A stretch of DNA of 41,275 bases. Origin: a virus. The position numbers and the translations under genes are program-made. The stretch is taken from the IMG/VR virus record IMGVR_UViG_3300042924_005417, positions 1 to 41,275 of that record; one strand, 5' to 3'. The notes below the pieces were generated by a model. The model saw nothing but the letters and a program-made list of their open reading frames with translations. It ran no database searches and had not been told where the DNA came from. Positions 24,967 through 32,213 of the stretch are shown here, piece by piece. The number at the start of each line of letters is the position of its first letter. Positions within the stretch are counted from its first letter, which is position 1.

Positions 24967-25157
24967 GTAAGGTAGCAAAACTGGTTACAATATCCCTGAT
25001 GACAAGAGTCATCGTGGATGAGAATGCAAGTGAGGAAGAGATTTTGAATTCTGCCAGACCTAAATTCATTCAGAAGGTTCAGGAAGAACTGAATGAAAAC
25101 ATCGAGGAAATTTGGTACGACAATGAATGTCCCTACGACCCTGAATTCGACAATTAA
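24963..25157 (+). CDS. Small conserved phage protein (TRVIVDE type)
   Basis: 64 aa. VAKLVTISLMTRVIVDENAS, then EEEILNSARPKFIQKVQEEL and EIWYDNECPYDPEFDN. The order strand-TRV(I/V)VDE-helix-DxECPY is, from memory, a small uncharacterised family common in Bacteroidota phages. Second gene of a two-gene unit. Confidence 0.78.
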   Translation: MSKVAKLVTISLMTRVIVDENASEEEILNSARPKFIQKVQEELNENIEEIWYDNECPYDPEFDN

Positions 25158-25175
25158 AATCTTTTTGTATTCAAA

Positions 25176-25207
25176 TTTGCACATTAAAAAAATTATACTT
25201 ATCTTTG
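25176..25207 (+). promoter_or_regulatory. Array promoter, 4-nt class
   Basis: -33 TTTGCACA, -7 TATCTTTG, A-rich spacer; 4 nt to the ATG at 25212. Confidence 0.9.
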
Positions 25208-25211
25208 CTGT

Positions 25212-25532
25212 ATGGAAAAATCAATGAGAACAGCGGCTGTATGTTCAAACTACGCCCTGAAAATAAAAGAAGCCCTTGTTCAAATGGCTGTTGAGGATAA
25301 ACTCCCAATGGATATGACCACTTTGAATACGGATGAATTCGAAAACATTCTCGAACCGCTTGTTCGCAAGGTTGTCCGTGACGAGGACGAGAATGCAATC
25401 CCTGAGAGCATTCAGGTTGGTGTTTACTACTATGAGGATGATGAAACAGGGAAGCCTGTGTTTGATACTGATAGTATGATGGATGAATTCGAAAATGAGT
25501 TGAAAAAACTTGAAGACAAGTTTGCGAGTTAA
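25212..25532 (+). CDS. Acidic array protein, unknown
   Basis: 106 aa. EKSMRTAAVCSNYALKIKEA, LVQMAVEDKLPMDMTTLNTD, EFENILEPLVRKVVRDEDEN and a final charged helix (MDEFENELKKLEDKFAS). Helical and acidic. Start is the ATG 4 nt after the -7 box. F-A-S-stop lies in the next -33 box. Confidence 0.75.
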   Translation: MEKSMRTAAVCSNYALKIKEALVQMAVEDKLPMDMTTLNTDEFENILEPLVRKVVRDEDENAIPESIQVGVYYYEDDETGKPVFDTDSMMDEFENELKKLEDKFAS

Positions 25533-25552
25533 ATTAAATTCACTTATATTTG
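25521..25552 (+). promoter_or_regulatory. Array promoter
   Basis: -33 TTTGCGAG, -7 TATATTTG; 9 nt to the ATG at 25562, the only spacing between the two main classes. Confidence 0.9.
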
Positions 25553-25561
25553 CATAACACA

Positions 25562-25864
25562 ATGACAAACTATACTGATTTCAATGAAGAGGTTGGCAAG
25601 ATTCGGGTGAGGCTAGCCCAACAAACCGAAGCTTTACTTAAGCCCGCGATTCCGCCAGCCATTTACAACTGCAAGAACGAAGGCATTGCCATATCGACAG
25701 CAGAAGGTACGATGAAAGTTGAAACCATTGGTTACGACAACGGCGGAGTATTCGTTAAAACCGAAACAGGTGAGGTATGGGATTACATGGATTTGGACAC
25801 TGATGATATGGTCGCGATTTACGAGCATGTTTGGTACCAAATTAATTCCGCACCTATGAGGTGA
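25562..25864 (+). CDS. Array protein, unknown
   Basis: 100 aa. MTNYTDFNEEVGKIRVRLAQ, QTEALLKPAIPPAIYNCKNE, then a beta part GIAISTAEGTMKVETIGYDN, GGVFVKTETGEVWDYMDLDT and a short helix. Helix followed by a small beta sheet. No recognised family. It is followed by a clear terminator. Confidence 0.75.
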   Translation: MTNYTDFNEEVGKIRVRLAQQTEALLKPAIPPAIYNCKNEGIAISTAEGTMKVETIGYDNGGVFVKTETGEVWDYMDLDTDDMVAIYEHVWYQINSAPMR

Positions 25865-25898
25865 GTCTTTGTGTGATGTTTTGTTTTGATGATGAAGA

Positions 25899-25919
25899 GG
25901 AGACCTAGTGTCTCCTTTT
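25899..25919 (+). terminator. Terminator
   Basis: GGAGAC-CTAGT-GTCTCC then TTTT. Confidence 0.85.
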
Positions 25920-25961
25920 CTGATTATACCAGGATCAACAGCAAAAAAAGTTGATTTCAGA

Positions 25962-25993
25962 TTTGCACATTAAATTTAATTCATTTATATTTG
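25962..25993 (+). promoter_or_regulatory. Array promoter
   Basis: -33 TTTGCACA, -7 TATATTTG; 18 nt to the ATG at 26012. Confidence 0.9.
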
Positions 25994-26011
25994 CATTCAA
26001 AACAAAACGAA

Positions 26012-26227
26012 ATGGCTAAACCAAAATTTTACGAGTGTGTGATTTCATTTACATACGAAGCGGAGAACCCAACAGACGCCGCGAGGCAGTTTATCGCAAA
26101 CATTCAGAACAATCCAAACTGGAATGTACTGGTGAAAGATTGTGAGAACTTTGAGAACACCTTTAATGTTGATACGGAAACAGGTGAGTGTGAAACCAAT
26201 TCAATCGAGGATTATGACGACCTGTAA
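26012..26227 (+). CDS. Small conserved phage-type protein
   Basis: 71 aa. MAKPKFYECVISFTYEAENP, TDAARQFIANIQNNPNWNVL, VKDCENFENTFNVDTETGEC. The order F-Y-x-C-x-I-x-F-x-Y-E-A-E...DAA..FI..I then VxVKD matches a small strand-helix-strand family frequent in phages ('EAE/D..EAA..F' proteins). Overlaps the next gene by 14 nt. Function unknown. Confidence 0.75.
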   Translation: MAKPKFYECVISFTYEAENPTDAARQFIANIQNNPNWNVLVKDCENFENTFNVDTETGECETNSIEDYDDL

Positions 26228-26426
26228 AGCCCTGACAGCACATATTGTTGAAGAAGGAAACCTGATCGACAGGTGGCCCTGTGATGTTAACGAAGAGAAT
26301 GAGATGCAATCAAACGGGTCTCAGGAATTTCTTTATGAATATAACGGGAACAAGTACTGTGTCTGGATGGACTGGAACGACAATCCAATCCTACCTGGTG
26401 AAATTTTATCACCAATTCCTGAATAA
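26214..26426 (+). CDS. Small array protein, second gene of a pair
   Basis: 70 aa. MTTCKALTAHIVEEGNLIDR, then WPCDVNEENEMQSNGSQEFL and YEYNGNKYCVWMDWNDNPIL. Its ATG lies inside the end of the gene at 26012-26227 (14-nt overlap). Soluble and acidic with a beta end. The stop lies 2 nt from the next promoter. Confidence 0.7.
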   Translation: MTTCKALTAHIVEEGNLIDRWPCDVNEENEMQSNGSQEFLYEYNGNKYCVWMDWNDNPILPGEILSPIPE

Positions 26427-26428
26427 AA

Positions 26429-26460
26429 TTTGCAGGTTAAAAAAATTATACTTATATTTG
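26429..26460 (+). promoter_or_regulatory. Array promoter
   Basis: -33 TTTGCAGG, -7 TATATTTG, A-rich spacer; 21 nt to the ATG at 26482. Confidence 0.9.
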
Positions 26461-26481
26461 CATCATTAAATCAAAACAAAT

Positions 26482-26766
26482 ATGTCAAAGCCCACAGCAA
26501 AAGAAACGGTAGAAACCGTAACCAATTACCTGAACAGTTTCTCGAGCAAAGAGAAGGAATTCATTGAGGAAATGAACAGGGAACATCGCACACTTCAACA
26601 GTCATTCACAAAACTATGTCTGGCATGGCTTGAGAACTGCGCCAATGAAGAATATCGTTTTGATGGAAGGAATGAAGCGAGTCACACTGTATCGAAGGAA
26701 CTCGTTGAGAACTTCAAGTGGAACAAGGATGGTTTCAAACCATCTGAATTCTTACCCTGTATATAA
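26482..26766 (+). CDS. Array protein, unknown
   Basis: 94 aa. SKPTAKETVETVTNYLNSFS, SKEKEFIEEMNREHRTLQQS, FTKLCLAWLENCANEEYRFD, then a short loop and a C-terminal helix. Helical, soluble. The pattern FTKLCLAWLE..A is reminiscent of small hypothetical phage proteins but not specific. It ends at a bidirectional terminator. Confidence 0.75.
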   Translation: MSKPTAKETVETVTNYLNSFSSKEKEFIEEMNREHRTLQQSFTKLCLAWLENCANEEYRFDGRNEASHTVSKELVENFKWNKDGFKPSEFLPCI

Positions 26767-26802
26767 AAAAAAGAGGGGACTTTTACATCCCCTCATTTTT
26801 TA
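26764..26802. terminator. Bidirectional terminator
   Basis: GAGGGG (26773-26778) pairs with CCCCTC (26789-26794), A run on the left and T run on the right. It separates the rightward gene from the leftward lipoprotein. Confidence 0.85.
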
Positions 26803-26970
26803 TTGTACCGAGTCTGTGGTTGTGGAAACATTCGTAGTGTCTACGCTTGTGGTATCGGTAACAACAGCGGTTGAGTCCGTAGCTGTTGTTGACTCGGTGG
26901 ATTCCGATCCGCAAGATACAACTGTCAACATTGAAGCGACAATTGCAAGTGTCATGAGAATTCTTTTCAT
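26800..26970 (-). CDS. Small Thr/Ser-rich lipoprotein
   Basis: 56 aa. Signal peptide MKRILMTLAIVASMLTVVSC with lipobox V-V-S-C, then a Thr/Ser/Val/Asp-only tail (GSESTESTTATDSTAVVTDT). The only leftward gene in the rightward array; it lacks the array promoter and its codons are repetitive, as in host-derived 'moron' genes. A membrane-anchored flexible tail facing the periplasm or cell surface could block other phages. That role is inference; the lipoprotein call is firm. Confidence 0.78.
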   Translation of the reverse strand: MKRILMTLAIVASMLTVVSCGSESTESTTATDSTAVVTDTTSVDTTNVSTTTDSVQ

Positions 26971-27026
26971 GTCCACAATATTAAACAAAAAATAGATAAA
27001 TGTCAAGCAAATTAGACAAAAAAAAA

Positions 27027-27058
27027 TTTGCAGGTTAAAAAAATTACATTTACATTTG
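27027..27058 (+). promoter_or_regulatory. Array promoter
   Basis: -33 TTTGCAGG, -7 TACATTTG; 18 nt to the ATG at 27077. Confidence 0.9.
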
Positions 27059-27076
27059 TATTCAAAATCAAAAGCA

Positions 27077-27421
27077 ATGAAATATAAACAGCAAGCTCCA
27101 ATTGATGATTGGTCAGACATCGACAAGTGCATCAAGAATTCTGAAATCAACCTGAAACATTTACAGGACATTGACAAAGCTCAGGAAGCCAAAGGTGAAC
27201 CCTTACTTTACCGTTACTTTTACAGGCCTGTCGCTGACGGTCGAGCTTGGTATCAGGTGACGAAGGTTACATCTAGAACAGCTACCGTCACATGGTGCGC
27301 AGGGATTTGTCTTGACGACTATGTTGATATGATGTTGGGTGAGGAAGCTACGATATCTCGCGGCATGATTGAGAACATGGTGAATGGAAGAATTGCACTT
27401 GAAAAATTATTTGCACATTAA
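27077..27421 (+). CDS. Array protein, unknown
   Basis: 114 aa. KYKQQAPIDDWSDIDKCIKN, then EPLLYRYFYRPVADGRAWYQ, VTKVTSRTATVTWCAGICLD, DYVDMMLGEEATISRGMIEN. A beta core (YRYFYRP...WYQVTKV...ATVTWC) between helices. The C-terminal F-A-H-stop is encoded by the -33 box of the next promoter. No family recognised. Confidence 0.75.
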   Translation: MKYKQQAPIDDWSDIDKCIKNSEINLKHLQDIDKAQEAKGEPLLYRYFYRPVADGRAWYQVTKVTSRTATVTWCAGICLDDYVDMMLGEEATISRGMIENMVNGRIALEKLFAH

Positions 27422-27441
27422 ATTTTTTCCATTTATATTTG
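27410..27441 (+). promoter_or_regulatory. Array promoter
   Basis: -33 TTTGCACA, -7 TATATTTG; 25 nt to the ATG at 27467. Confidence 0.9.
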
Positions 27442-27466
27442 TATTCATAAATCAAAAACAAAATAT

Positions 27467-28090
27467 ATGCACAAAGGAGTAATCTTATTAGTAAAAGCGG
27501 ATGACCGCGATGACGCCATTGGCCAAGCCAACGAGTTTCTTGACCACTATGGGGATGGCGATGTATGGGATTGGTTCGTAATCGGTGGCCGTTGGAGCGG
27601 TAACCTGAACACCCTATCGAAAACTTTCTACGAGAAAGCAAAGGTTCTTTTCGAACAAGCATATCCAAATGAGGATAGCCCATTCTTGTCAACCAAAATG
27701 GTTGAGGAGCAAGCACAGGGTTTGCAAGAGATTTGGGAAAGCATTGGCGGGAAAGGTCAGAACCCATATTCTCGCAGCAGTTATATCAGTGACGGATTTG
27801 AGGATGATTGTCTCCCGTTGACTGATTGCATTCCCGTCATTCAGGATTGGAAGAAAGATATGGTGGCGGAGGCTGAAACCATTTGGAATAAAATGATTGA
27901 GGCCAAGAAAGATAGTGCGGACAAGTACGATATGTCAGGGTACTACGCAGGTATCTATCGTGACTTAAAGTATGATAATTTCTCTTTCGAGAGTAATGTC
28001 TACGATGTCGTCAATCACACGAACGACCCCTCGCAGGCTTTGGAGAACCCCGAGCAGTGGTGGGCGGTTCAAATTGATATGCACAATTAA
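27467..28090 (+). CDS. Conserved phage protein of the WDWFVIGGRWSG type
   Basis: 207 aa. HKGVILLVKADDRDDAIGQA, NEFLDHYGDGDVWDWFVIGG, RWSGNL. The W-D-W-(F/Y)-V-I-G-G-R-W-(S/T)-G motif after a short strand-helix start is, from memory, the hallmark of an uncharacterised family spread across phages and actinobacterial and Bacteroidota genomes. It ends ALENPEQWWAVQIDMHN. Enzymatic activity unknown. Confidence 0.8.
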   Translation: MHKGVILLVKADDRDDAIGQANEFLDHYGDGDVWDWFVIGGRWSGNLNTLSKTFYEKAKVLFEQAYPNEDSPFLSTKMVEEQAQGLQEIWESIGGKGQNPYSRSSYISDGFEDDCLPLTDCIPVIQDWKKDMVAEAETIWNKMIEAKKDSADKYDMSGYYAGIYRDLKYDNFSFESNVYDVVNHTNDPSQALENPEQWWAVQIDMHN

Positions 28091-28110
28091 TATTCCTCTT
28101 ATCATTCCAC

Positions 28111-28144
28111 AAAGGGGAGGTTTTTAAAATCTCCCTTTTTTTTT
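28111..28144 (+). terminator. Terminator
   Basis: GGGAG (28115-28119) pairs with CTCCC (28131-28135), followed by T9. Confidence 0.8.
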
Positions 28145-28178
28145 ATCACATTTGTAAAATCAATTAATAACAGAGCAT

Positions 28179-28286
28179 ATGTCTAAGTCAGTAAAAGTAA
28201 AAATCACGAAGAGTACATTCAAGTATGTAAGCAAACCAACAACTAAACAGGGCCGTGTGCCAAAACCCTCATCCAAAAAAAGATAG
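28179..28286 (+). CDS. 35-aa highly basic peptide
   Basis: MSKSVKVKITKSTFKYVSKP then TTKQGRVPKPSSKKR: about one third Lys/Arg, no hydrophobic part, so nucleic-acid or ribosome binding is plausible. A CACATTTG box 24 nt upstream is a weak -7 and no -33 is clear. It fills the gap between two cassettes. Confidence 0.5.
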   Translation: MSKSVKVKITKSTFKYVSKPTTKQGRVPKPSSKKR

Positions 28287-28293
28287 ATTCACA

Positions 28294-28325
28294 TTTGCAA
28301 GTTAAAAAAATTATACTTATCTTTG
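28294..28325 (+). promoter_or_regulatory. Array promoter
   Basis: -33 TTTGCAAG, -7 TATCTTTG, A-rich spacer; 21 nt to the ATG at 28347. Confidence 0.9.
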
Positions 28326-28346
28326 TCCCAATCAAAACAAAATAAT

Positions 28347-28601
28347 ATGGAACTTTTAGTTGGAACCAACCTTGAGGTTATGAGTAGGACAATTTACATC
28401 GCCGTTGATGTACAATTTGACAAGAACGGTGAAACCTACGAGGCTAATCTCACCTGTTGTTTATCGGAAGATATAAACATTGGATTTGATTCCTGGGATA
28501 TCACAATTGCAAACGAGGAAGAACTTCCTGAGTTAACGGCGGAAGAAACTGAGCAACTTAAAGAATTTGCAAAAAAATATGCCCAAGTACTTGCAAATTA
28601 A
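28347..28601 (+). CDS. Small acidic array protein
   Basis: 84 aa. ELLVGTNLEVMSRTIYIAVD, VQFDKNGETYEANLTCCLSE, then helices (EELPELTAEETEQLKEFAKK). Strand-rich front, acidic helical end, adjacent Cys pair. V-L-A-N-stop at the end is shared with the -33 box of the next promoter. No family recognised. Confidence 0.75.
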   Translation: MELLVGTNLEVMSRTIYIAVDVQFDKNGETYEANLTCCLSEDINIGFDSWDITIANEEELPELTAEETEQLKEFAKKYAQVLAN

Positions 28602-28621
28602 ATTTATTACACTTATATTTG
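28590..28621 (+). promoter_or_regulatory. Array promoter
   Basis: -33 CTTGCAAA, -7 TATATTTG; 19 nt to the ATG at 28641. Confidence 0.9.
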
Positions 28622-28640
28622 TAACCTAAATCAAAACAAT

Positions 28641-29255
28641 ATGTCAAAAGTATTCAAAGTAACTTCAGGTACAATGGTGTGTTCCGACCCTTGTTACGAA
28701 ATCCCGACTTGGTGTCAGGGTATCGTGAGTAATGTGAAAAACGGAAATTGGGAAGCGGGTATTGAAACTTCCGATGAAGGCTCTTGGGGTGAGCGTATCG
28801 CTCGTCTTTGGGTTTACAACTTGGAAGCGGCTATCAAAGACCCAAGTATAGTTAAAGCCATTGAGAATGGTGGTGGACACGAAATGCCTTTCAGTGCGGG
28901 TGTTGATAGTGGTCAGTTCGGTTTCTTCGACCACGCCAACTATCGCAAAGATGATAGTGCGAAAGATTTACCACAATACGACTTCGGTGGTGACTTTGGA
29001 ATGGGTACTAACGAGGGTGATGCTTGGTATGGTGCTTGTTGTCATTTAACACTTGGTGAAGAAAATTGGGGTGTCCTACCAAATGGTGTTGTTTCTTCTT
29101 CAGGATATGGTGATGGCTCTTATGCAGTCACAGGTATCAAGAACGATGAGGGTGAGTATGTTGCGTTCTGCATTGTCTTTATCGGTAACGATGATGAGGA
29201 GGATAACGATGATTTGGATTGGGGTGATTGGAACGAAACTACCGATGAGGATTAA
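28641..29255 (+). CDS. DUF4241-like protein
   Basis: 204 aa. SKVFKVTSGTMVCSDPCYEI then PTWCQGI, GWGERIARLW-like SWGERIARLWVYNLE, AGVDSGQFGFFDHANY and VVSSSGYGDGSYAVTGIKND. The order DPCY - RIA - VDSGQ - SGxGDGSY - (A/C)xxxxF is that of DUF4241, found in phages and bacteria. The end is a poly-acidic tail (NDDEEDNDDLDWGDWNETTD). Biochemical role unknown. Confidence 0.8.
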   Translation: MSKVFKVTSGTMVCSDPCYEIPTWCQGIVSNVKNGNWEAGIETSDEGSWGERIARLWVYNLEAAIKDPSIVKAIENGGGHEMPFSAGVDSGQFGFFDHANYRKDDSAKDLPQYDFGGDFGMGTNEGDAWYGACCHLTLGEENWGVLPNGVVSSSGYGDGSYAVTGIKNDEGEYVAFCIVFIGNDDEEDNDDLDWGDWNETTDED

Positions 29256-29273
29256 ATTGGGTTTTTAGGTTGG

Positions 29274-29307
29274 AGCCTCCTGATCAATTCAGGGGGCTTT
29301 TTTTTTC
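29274..29307 (+). terminator. Terminator
   Basis: AGCCTCCTGA-TCAAT-TCAGGGGGCT, one G-U pair, then T9. Confidence 0.85.
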
Positions 29308-29315
29308 TTAAAAAA

Positions 29316-29347
29316 TTTGCATATTAAATTTATTTCATTTATCTTTG
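29316..29347 (+). promoter_or_regulatory. Array promoter
   Basis: -33 TTTGCATA, -7 TATCTTTG, full TTAAATTTATTTCA spacer; 22 nt to the ATG at 29370. Confidence 0.9.
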
Positions 29348-29369
29348 CATTCATAAAATCAAAAACAAA

Positions 29370-29948
29370 ATGAATATTTTACCAAAATCAATTACTGACC
29401 GAGTGTCAATCAAGAATGTGAAAGAAAACTTCGGACACGACTTGGGTGGTTTCTTCTGCGACATCTACTTCGACAACAAGAAAGTAGGTTACCTGAACAA
29501 TGATGGTTGGGGTGGTTGCCCTGACATTCGTACCTATGGTTTCGATGCAAAGCACAAAGCGATGATGAAATCATTTGAGGACTTCCTGACCGAGCAGAAC
29601 TTCGCCCAGTTTGTTGCTGATGATTACAACAAACCGCACCCGCAAATGCCCAATGGTAAGAATGATTGGGTTGCTGATGATTTCAGGTTTGACAGCCAAG
29701 TTGAATTCCTTTGTGAACGCCTGAACTTTATGAAAAGTATTGAACGCCAAACAAAGAAAGCAATCCTTTATGGTAACCCTCGTTCAACCAATTACAAGAT
29801 AGTATCTTGGAAAGGTGCAAAGACACTTGAAGATGTTGTGAAGAGTATCGGTAATGCTCGTTTCAAGGTTGTTGTTGATGGTATCAAAGCCAAACTTGTT
29901 GAGGGGGAAATGATTTACAACACAAACCTCGAAAAGTTTTTGCAATAA
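29370..29948 (+). CDS. Array protein, unknown
   Basis: 192 aa. ENFGHDLGGFFCDIYFDNKK, VGYLNNDGWGGCPDIRTYGF, then helices (KHKAMMKSFEDFLTEQNFAQ, EFLCERLNFMKSIERQTKKA) and a final alpha/beta stretch (RFKVVVDGIKAKLVEGEMIY). The F-xDIYF-xxKKVGYLxNDGWGG element resembles hypothetical phage proteins with a GxxxNDGxGG loop. No activity can be assigned. Confidence 0.78.
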   Translation: MNILPKSITDRVSIKNVKENFGHDLGGFFCDIYFDNKKVGYLNNDGWGGCPDIRTYGFDAKHKAMMKSFEDFLTEQNFAQFVADDYNKPHPQMPNGKNDWVADDFRFDSQVEFLCERLNFMKSIERQTKKAILYGNPRSTNYKIVSWKGAKTLEDVVKSIGNARFKVVVDGIKAKLVEGEMIYNTNLEKFLQ

Positions 29949-29950
29949 AA

Positions 29951-29982
29951 TTTGCACATTAAATTTATTTCACTTATCTTTG
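29951..29982 (+). promoter_or_regulatory. Array promoter
   Basis: -33 TTTGCACA, -7 TATCTTTG; 22 nt to the ATG at 30005. Confidence 0.9.
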
Positions 29983-30004
29983 TACCAACAAAATCAAAAA
30001 ACAT

Positions 30005-30622
30005 ATGGGATATTCAACCGATTTCTTTGGCTCATTGTCTTTGAGCCGACCAGCGACCATCGTAGAGAAGAACTACTTGGATAAACTCGCTGACACTCGC
30101 AGAATGAAACGCGATGTTAACAAACTCATGGAACTCTACAAAGGGGAACATGGCAATCCATTTGCTAAAGACAAGAACAACCCTGACGATATCTATGGTT
30201 TCAAAGGGGAATACTTTGTTGGGGCAGATGGTTTCAAGGGTCAGAATGGCGATGATAGTGTTATCGACCACAACAGCGCCAGTGGCGAGATTGGATGGGG
30301 AGAATACAAAGGCGATTGGGTTTTGCGTGATAAATTACAAACCGAACTCAACGCTGATAAAATCAAACAGCCAGGTCTTTGGTTGCAATGGGTGCTTAAC
30401 GAGGATGGTACTGAACTATCATGGGATGGTAACGAAAAGTTTTACCACTACACCGAATGGTTGCAGTATCTTATCGCCCATTTCTTTGAGCCATGGGGTA
30501 TCAAACTCAATGGCGAGATTGAATGGGTTGGCGAGGACAGCAATGACCGAGGAAAGATTGTTGTGTCCGACAACCATGTTGAAATTCTTGACGCTGTTAT
30601 AGGATATCAGAAGAGGGGTTAA
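30005..30622 (+). CDS. Conserved phage protein of the MGYSTDF type
   Basis: 205 aa. MGYSTDFFGSLSLSRPATIV then LDKLADTRRMKRDVNKLMEL, YGFKGEYFVGADGFKGQNGD, QPGLWLQWVLNEDGTELSWD and GNEKFYHYTEWLQYLIAHFF. From memory this motif series (MGY(S/T)TDF...NTRRM.R...YG.EGEFYV...QPGLWCQW...W(D/N)G.EKFY.Y.EWL.YLI...L.G...W.GED..D.G.I) defines a widespread family in phages. Its role is unknown. Confidence 0.82.
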   Translation: MGYSTDFFGSLSLSRPATIVEKNYLDKLADTRRMKRDVNKLMELYKGEHGNPFAKDKNNPDDIYGFKGEYFVGADGFKGQNGDDSVIDHNSASGEIGWGEYKGDWVLRDKLQTELNADKIKQPGLWLQWVLNEDGTELSWDGNEKFYHYTEWLQYLIAHFFEPWGIKLNGEIEWVGEDSNDRGKIVVSDNHVEILDAVIGYQKRG

Positions 30623-30635
30623 TCCCCTCTTTTCC
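30609..30635 (+). terminator. Terminator overlapping a stop codon
   Basis: AAGAGGGG-TTAAT-CCCCTCTT with the stop codon of the gene in the loop, then TTTC. Confidence 0.8.
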
Positions 30636-30672
30636 TGAATTCTGGATCGGATCAAAAAAAAATGTAAAAAAG

Positions 30673-30704
30673 TTTGCGTATTAAATTTATTCCACTTATC
30701 TTTG
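30673..30704 (+). promoter_or_regulatory. Array promoter
   Basis: -33 TTTGCGTA, -7 TATCTTTG; 25 nt to the ATG at 30730. Confidence 0.9.
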
Positions 30705-30729
30705 TATCATAATTAAAAACCAAAATAAA

Positions 30730-31542
30730 ATGTACGAACTCGAAAAAATCAAAGAACTTGCACCTGCGGCTTTCCGTATGCCTGAAGACGGTGCTCAGGA
30801 CGGTGTGTCAAAGCACTACCAATTCATGACCACCGCTGAAATCATTGACGGTCTTGGTGGAATGGGTTGGGATGTTCACTCGGCTATGCAACAAAAGTCG
30901 AAGAAGAACCCTGAAACCACAAAGCACATGTTGCGCTTCCGTAATGACAACTACGGTTCACTGGGTGTTAAGGGGAATGTTCCTGAAATCCTGTTAGTGA
31001 ATTCTCACGACCGCACAACCTCATTGAACTTTCATGTGGGTATCTTCCGCATCATCTGTTCGAACGGCTTGGTGGTTGCTGATGAAACATTCAACAAGTT
31101 CCGTATTCGTCACATGGGTACAACATTCGATGAGGTTAAGGGATTAATCAACAACATCACTGAGAACCTACCAACTGTGTTCAATACAATCAACCGCTTC
31201 GAGGGTGTGATTATGAGTGAGGAGGCACAAACCGAGTTCGCTATGCGAGCATTCGCTATCCGCTTCCCTGAGTACATCAACCCAAAGACAAACGCTTTGG
31301 ACACCAAGAAAGTAATGAAGAATGTATCAGTTGATGAAATCCTGAAAGCAGTTCGTCCTGAGGACAATGGCCCTGACTTGTGGAGAGTTTACAACCGAGT
31401 TCAGGAGAAACTCATCAAGGGTGGCTTCCAACATCAAGGCGAGGGGCAGAAGCCTCGTGCTTCACGCCCTATCAGCAACATTCGTATGAATGTCCTGATT
31501 AACAAAGGCCTGTGGAACTTGGCGGAGGAGTTCGCTAACTAA
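30730..31542 (+). CDS. YfjQ/DUF932-like protein
   Basis: 270 aa, the usual length for the family. HYQFMTTAEIIDGLGGMGWD, then KHMLRFRN, VPEILLVNSHDRTTSLNFHV, GIFRIICSNGLVVADETFNK, IRHMG and LWRVYNRVQEKLIKGGFQ follow the order of YfjQ-type DUF932/DUF945 proteins of plasmids, prophages and CP4-like islands. Their biochemical role is unproven; they often lie next to anti-restriction and toxin-antitoxin genes. It is the largest product of the rightward array. Confidence 0.88.
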   Translation: MYELEKIKELAPAAFRMPEDGAQDGVSKHYQFMTTAEIIDGLGGMGWDVHSAMQQKSKKNPETTKHMLRFRNDNYGSLGVKGNVPEILLVNSHDRTTSLNFHVGIFRIICSNGLVVADETFNKFRIRHMGTTFDEVKGLINNITENLPTVFNTINRFEGVIMSEEAQTEFAMRAFAIRFPEYINPKTNALDTKKVMKNVSVDEILKAVRPEDNGPDLWRVYNRVQEKLIKGGFQHQGEGQKPRASRPISNIRMNVLINKGLWNLAEEFAN

Positions 31543-31564
31543 CTCACAATACACTTGAAAGAAA

Positions 31565-31591
31565 GGGGGAAGAAATTCCCTCTTTTTTTTT
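31565..31591 (+). terminator. GAAA-loop terminator
   Basis: GGGAA-GAAA-TTCCC (31567-31580) then T9; the T run reaches into the next -33 box. Confidence 0.8.
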
Positions 31592-31620
31592 GCACATTAA
31601 ATTTAATTTACTTATCTTTG
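31589..31620 (+). promoter_or_regulatory. Array promoter
   Basis: -33 TTTGCACA, -7 TATCTTTG; 23 nt to the ATG at 31644. Confidence 0.9.
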
Positions 31621-31643
31621 TTATCGAAATCAAAAACAATAAT

Positions 31644-32213
31644 ATGAAGTTACTTAATTTTGTGATGGTCGCCAAACACCTGACAGGTGACAGCGAAGTT
31701 TATTTCTTTCCTACAAAGGAGGAAGCAAGAACATTCTACAACAACAGAGTTAAACCGCTGTTGGATATTTGTATGAAGAACGAATTGGAGGAAGATGAGG
31801 CGTACTCATTCGGACAAACCAAAGATTGTGTTCGTTTCGATTGTGGTTACGATGAGGAACTTGATGCGATGCTTAACGAGTGTAATCATTACTATCGTGT
31901 GGACAGCGTTGAAGTTCCTGAAAATGTTACACACTATGTGGCTGACTTTTCCGAGTGGGTTGATGAGAGTGTTATCGAGTTCCACACCGAACAACAGGCA
32001 AAGGAAGTTTGGAACGATAAGATTGATGAGGAAATCAGGTTGGCTTCCGAGTATCATGGGATTGAGATTAGCAGACATCACCAAGAAACTTGGGAAGATA
32101 AATCAGGTATGACCTTGTTTCAGGAAACACATTACAGCGATATGTATTCCGATGCTTACTTTGGTCATTCAATGGATATGACTTGGACATTCAGGATTGG
32201 ACAAATAAATTAA
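31644..32213 (+). CDS. Array protein, unknown
   Basis: 189 aa, acidic. KLLNFVMVAKHLTGDSEVYF, FPTKEEARTFYNNRVKPLLD, YRVDSVEVPENVTHYVADFS, FHTEQQAKEVWNDKIDEEIR and a His/Asp-rich end (SDMYSDAYFGHSMDMTWTFR). Two strand-helix repeats (…VYFFPTKEEARTFYNN and …IEFHTEQQAKEVWND) look like an internal duplication. No family recognised. Co-transcribed with the 75-aa gene 4 nt downstream. Confidence 0.75.
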   Translation: MKLLNFVMVAKHLTGDSEVYFFPTKEEARTFYNNRVKPLLDICMKNELEEDEAYSFGQTKDCVRFDCGYDEELDAMLNECNHYYRVDSVEVPENVTHYVADFSEWVDESVIEFHTEQQAKEVWNDKIDEEIRLASEYHGIEISRHHQETWEDKSGMTLFQETHYSDMYSDAYFGHSMDMTWTFRIGQIN

